A DNA stretch of 8,540 nt from Bacteroidota bacterium (GTDB lineage: Bacteria; Bacteroidota; Rhodothermia; Rhodothermales; UBA10348). Made by a program: the position numbers and the translations under genes. The stretch lies in assembly GCA_022571135.1 (NCBI GenBank), contig JACZYK010000059.1, positions 2,323 through 10,862 of the forward strand, given 5' to 3'. Positions 6,201 to 8,540 of the stretch are shown here, in pieces; position 1 is the stretch's first letter, and the number at the start of each line of letters is the position of its first letter. Below the pieces are notes generated by a model that was not told where the DNA came from, ran no database searches, and saw nothing but the letters and a program-made list of their open reading frames with translations.

Positions 6201-7133
6201 ATGAACATCTGCTATGCCACGAGTGAATGCGTACCGTACGTAAAAACGGGAGGTCTGGCAGACGTGGCCGGAGCGCTGCCCAGATTTCTATCCGATCTGG
6301 GGTGCGATGTCAAGCTCTTTCTTCCTCTCTATGCGTCTATACATGTGTCCGGGCATGACCTGACCCTGTCCGAGGAACTCACCGGTCTCTCGACTCGAAT
6401 AGGTGACAGAAACGAATACTTCTCTGTCTGGACAGGCCGACTACCCGACTCGGACGTCGAAACGTACCTGATCGAGTGCCCGAGGTACTTCGATCGATCG
6501 TCCGTCTACACTGACGATCCGGATGAATTTGAAAGGTTTATTCTCTTTCAACGGGCAATCCTCGGGATCATGAGGAGAATCGGATGGTCGCCGGACATTC
6601 TGCACGCGAACGACTGGCAGACCTCCCTCCTGCCCGTTTACCTGAAAGAAGAGTACTCTCGCGACGTTCTATTTCGAAACACGCTATCCCTCCTATCGAT
6701 TCACAACATCGGCTATCAGGGAGCTTTCGATCGCGACACCGTTCGGACGGCCGGCCTGTCGGAGCGGTATACCGGACCCGGAGAGCCTTTTGAATACTAC
6801 GGACGGTTTTCATTTCTGAAGGCCGGTCTCTGCTTTGCCGACGCCGTCTCGACCGTCTCGCCCACCTATGCCGAAGAGATTCAAACGCCTGCGTTCGGAG
6901 AGGGACTCGACGGCGTGCTTCGGGCGCGAGATGAACGGATTGTCGGAATCTTGAACGGTATCGATACCGGGACGTGGAATCCCGCCACGGATTCGCTGAT
7001 CGCTGCGCTCTACGATGCTAATTCTCTCGATAAAAAGCTCGAAAACAAGATTGCGCTTCAGAACCGATTCGGACTTTCATCAGAACCGGAGCTTCCATTG
7101 CTGGGTATCGTCTCCCGATTTGCCCACCAGAAA
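6201..7133 (+). CDS. glgA: Glycogen synthase (ADP-glucose type, GT5), truncated at a sequence junction
   Basis: GlgA extends alpha-1,4-glucan chains from ADP-glucose in the cytoplasm. The start matches the family exactly: MNICYATSECVPYVKTGGLADVAGALP, with K15 and G17-G18 of the sugar-nucleotide-binding KxGG motif. Further family blocks are HANDWQTSLLPVY (135-147), IHNIGYQG (167-174), STVSPTYAEEI (217-227), LNGIDTGTWNP (251-261) and GIVSRFAHQK (302-311), with the nucleotide-binding R306 and K311. After K311 the family expects G-[FM]-D and some 160-170 more residues with the C-terminal Rossmann domain. Instead the frame enters low-complexity sequence that is antisense to a metalloprotease gene and continues open by chance to 7766. 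The true gene part therefore ends at about 7133. The product as given lacks the second domain and would be inactive. No Shine-Dalgarno is visible before the ATG. Confidence 0.9.
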
Positions 7134-7140
7134 GTCGAAG
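7131..7140. other. Chimeric junction between two unrelated genomes
   Basis: Left of this point glgA is intact up to K311. Right of it the minus strand reads a metalloprotease whose family-like sequence ends at GADFDF (7131-7148). Both genes lose their C-terminal coding part at the same place, pointing at each other. Base composition and third-position GC rise sharply to the right. No IS end, target duplication, tRNA or integrase is visible. An assembly or cloning chimera is the simplest reading; a real recombination breakpoint is the alternative. The exact base cannot be fixed without the parent sequences. Confidence 0.8.
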
Positions 7141-8090
7141 TCGGCGCCCAGACGGCCGCCCGTCTGGCCGGGGGTGGAGGGTGGCGTTGGGGCGCCAAAA
7201 CGCTCGCTGAACAGGTCCGCCAGCTCGCGCCCGGCGAGGTTGGCGACCGTCTCGTTGAGGGTGCGCGCCTCCTGGCCGCTGAAGTAGCTGCGGCCGAGCG
7301 GGTAGAAGGCGAGATACTGGTGGAGCCACTCGTGGATGACGGTCTCTACGATGCTGTGGTAGGAGGCGAGCTCGGGGATGACGCTGGGGTAGGTGGCGAC
7401 GCCGCCGGTGTTGACGACGAGGGCGGAGACGCCGCTCTCCTCCGTCTCGCTCTCGATGGCGGCGACGGCCTCGGCCCCCAGGCCGGGCTCGAGAAGGTAG
7501 TTGCGGTCCAGCTCGATGCGGTCGCGAGGGGAGACGGCCAGCACCTTGGGCGGCCTATCGAGCTCGAAGTCCAGGGGCGGGAAGAAGAGGTCGATATCGG
7601 AGAAGAGGGGCGGGTTCATGGCGAACCCCTGGTCGGCCAGGAAATCGCTGATGCGACCCTCCAGCGTCTCCTCCACGTCGTTCTCGATGGCTCGCCGCTC
7701 GCGACGGGCCTCCGCCAGCCGATCGGCGTCCGAGCCGTCGCCCCGGGGGGCGGCCCCGGGCGGTAAGGCCGTCTGGGCGCGCTCCAGGGCGCGGATGTCG
7801 GCCGTCAGCTCGAAGTAGCGGCCGATGAGGGCGTCCTCCTCCGCCTCGCTCCGGCTGCCCTCGAACACGGTGGCGAGCTTGTAGAGCCATTTCTCGGGGA
7901 AGTGGCGAAGCTCCCAGCCCAGCACGTCGTAGGCGTTGCGGTTGGCGACGGCGTCTATCGGGTCGCCGGAGGATAGGTCGCGGTAAAGGAGCACGCCGCC
8001 GGCTGTCGCAGCGACGGCGATGAGTGCGAGAAGGCCGAAGTAGGCGGCGAGCAGGGGGCCTGTCCTGGGCTTGTCGAAGGGGCGGCGCAT
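7134..8090 (-). CDS. Membrane-anchored HEXXH (gluzincin-like) metalloprotease, C-terminus lost at the junction
   Basis: I do not recognise a named family, but the protein reads as a zinc peptidase. A basic N-terminus (MRRPFDKPRTG) and one membrane segment (about 13-36) suggest an anchored protein with its domain outside the cytoplasm. Residues about 95-147 are charged and helical, probably coiled. The zinc site is HEWLHQY (253-259: H253, E254, H257). It is followed by TLNETVANLAG, whose NExxA pattern puts E280 23 residues after the second His, as in gluzincins where Glu is the third ligand. About 319 residues belong to this gene. The last residues of the open frame (after GADFDF) are antisense glgA and not part of it. 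The ATG at 8090 is the first codon of a plausible anchor; no clear Shine-Dalgarno precedes it. High third-position GC sets it apart from all genes to the left. Confidence 0.75.
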
Positions 8091-8129
8091 AGTCGTAAGC
8101 GGGGCGGCGGGCTGAATAGGGACGCCTCC

Positions 8130-8135
8130 ATTATA
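8130..8135 (-). promoter_or_regulatory. Possible -10 box for the metalloprotease gene
   Basis: Read on the minus strand this is TATAAT, 39 bases before the metalloprotease ATG at 8090. It lies in the 98-base gap after the transporter gene. No good -35 hexamer is seen at 16-18 bp. An AT-rich hexamer in such GC-rich DNA is nevertheless notable and would allow separate transcription of the metalloprotease. Confidence 0.4.
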
Positions 8136-8188
8136 TCCGGTCTATTGTCGCACAGCAGGCGCAGCATGGAGGCTCCGGCCGGGAAGCG

Positions 8189-8540
8189 CTAGCCGCCCTC
8201 GTACACCTCCTTGACGAACTGGTCGTCGTAGGTGACGGAGACGTCGTCCAGGGGCGCGGGGATGCCGCCGAACTCCACCAGATAGTCGTGGAGCGCCCGC
8301 CACTGCGCTGCGGTCATCCAGCCGATGCCGTTCGCCTCGGTGAAGTCGCTCTGGGCGGCGTCCAGCTCGGTGTCCATCATGAACCGCATGTGGTCGCGGT
8401 CCTCCTGGCTGGCGTACTGGAGGACGATGTCGATCGCCTCGTCCGGGTTGTCGCGGGCGTATTCGATGCCGCGAAGGGCGGCCTTGAGGAAGCGGAGGAC
8501 GATGTCCGGGTTTTGGCTGATGTAGTCCTGGGTGGCGACG
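8189..8540 (-). CDS. ABC transporter substrate-binding protein, NMT1/THI5-like, C-terminal part (cut by right edge)
   Basis: The minus-strand frame is open from the right edge to a TAG at 8189-8191 and gives 116 codons plus the stop. The visible part starts VATQDYISQNPDIVLRFLKA and continues ALRGIEYARDNPDEAIDIVLQYA. This is the typical helix pair near the end of periplasmic binding proteins of the SsuA/TauA/ThiY (NMT1/THI5) type. It ends IGWMTAAQWRALHDYLVEFGGIPAPLDDVSVTYDDQFVKEVYEGG, where M/W-x-x-L-x-x-x-G and the final Y/F-x-x-x-F-V fit the family. Such proteins deliver pyrimidine precursors, sulfonates, nitrate or similar small molecules to an ABC importer. The ligand cannot be told because the binding lobes are outside the window. 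The internal ATG at 8389 is not the start: coding continues upstream of it in frame. It shares the high GC of the metalloprotease gene and lies upstream of it on the same strand. Confidence 0.85.
   Translation of the reverse strand, partial: VATQDYISQNPDIVLRFLKAALRGIEYARDNPDEAIDIVLQYASQEDRDHMRFMMDTELDAAQSDFTEANGIGWMTAAQWRALHDYLVEFGGIPAPLDDVSVTYDDQFVKEVYEGG

Noticed and set aside
7740..7765. GC-only run with inverted-repeat character (CCCCGGGGGG / CCCCGGG)
   Set aside because: It lies inside the metalloprotease coding sequence, where it encodes a Pro/Gly/Ala linker; composition explains it.
1..8540. CRISPR array, tRNA/rRNA, IS element, prophage or defence system
   Set aside because: No spaced repeats, no tRNA-like cloverleaf, no transposase or integrase motif and no terminal inverted repeats were found on either strand.

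Overview
The window contains DNA from what look like two different organisms, joined near base 7131. Bases 1 to about 7130 (moderate GC) read as a Bacteroidota-type genome. The evidence is a Bor-like small lipoprotein, SpmA/SpmB homologues in which SpmA carries a large insertion, and mostly weak Shine-Dalgarno signals. A Rhodothermota/Balneolota-like lineage is my guess, not something shown. Bases from about 7131 to 8540 are visibly richer in GC, with G or C at most third codon positions. They carry a membrane-anchored HEXXH metalloprotease and an NMT1/THI5-type substrate-binding protein; a Chloroflexota-like source is likewise a guess.

Layout, left to right. A cation diffusion facilitator (minus strand) is cut by the left edge. 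A methylmalonyl-CoA epimerase follows on the plus strand, with an unusual C-terminal extension, and converges on a secreted glycoside hydrolase family 18 protein (minus). A stretch of about 400 bases without a convincing gene holds an 18-bp dyad and a likely terminator for the next gene, a Bor-like lipoprotein (minus). Divergent from the lipoprotein is the spmA-spmB pair (plus), two membrane proteins separated by one base. This pair converges, with a 3-base gap, on an M14 zinc carboxypeptidase (minus). A 178-base divergent intergenic region with a 19-bp palindrome leads to glycogen synthase glgA (plus).

glgA breaks off after residue 311, inside the conserved SRxxxQKG segment. From the same point the opposite strand reads a metalloprotease that is itself cut at its C-terminus, followed by the C-terminal part of an ABC transporter substrate-binding protein running off the right edge. 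Two unrelated genes truncated tail to tail at one point, with a change in base composition and no mobile element, are best explained by a chimeric contig or clone. The apparent 521-codon reading frame through the junction is an artefact.

The genes do not form one pathway. They are ordinary housekeeping and envelope functions: metal efflux, propionyl/methylmalonyl-CoA metabolism, glycan hydrolysis, SpmAB membrane proteins, a peptidase and glycogen synthesis. I see no phage, IS, CRISPR, tRNA, rRNA or defence locus. The points most worth a second look are the junction, the epimerase extension, the SpmA insertion and the dyad-symmetric intergenic elements.
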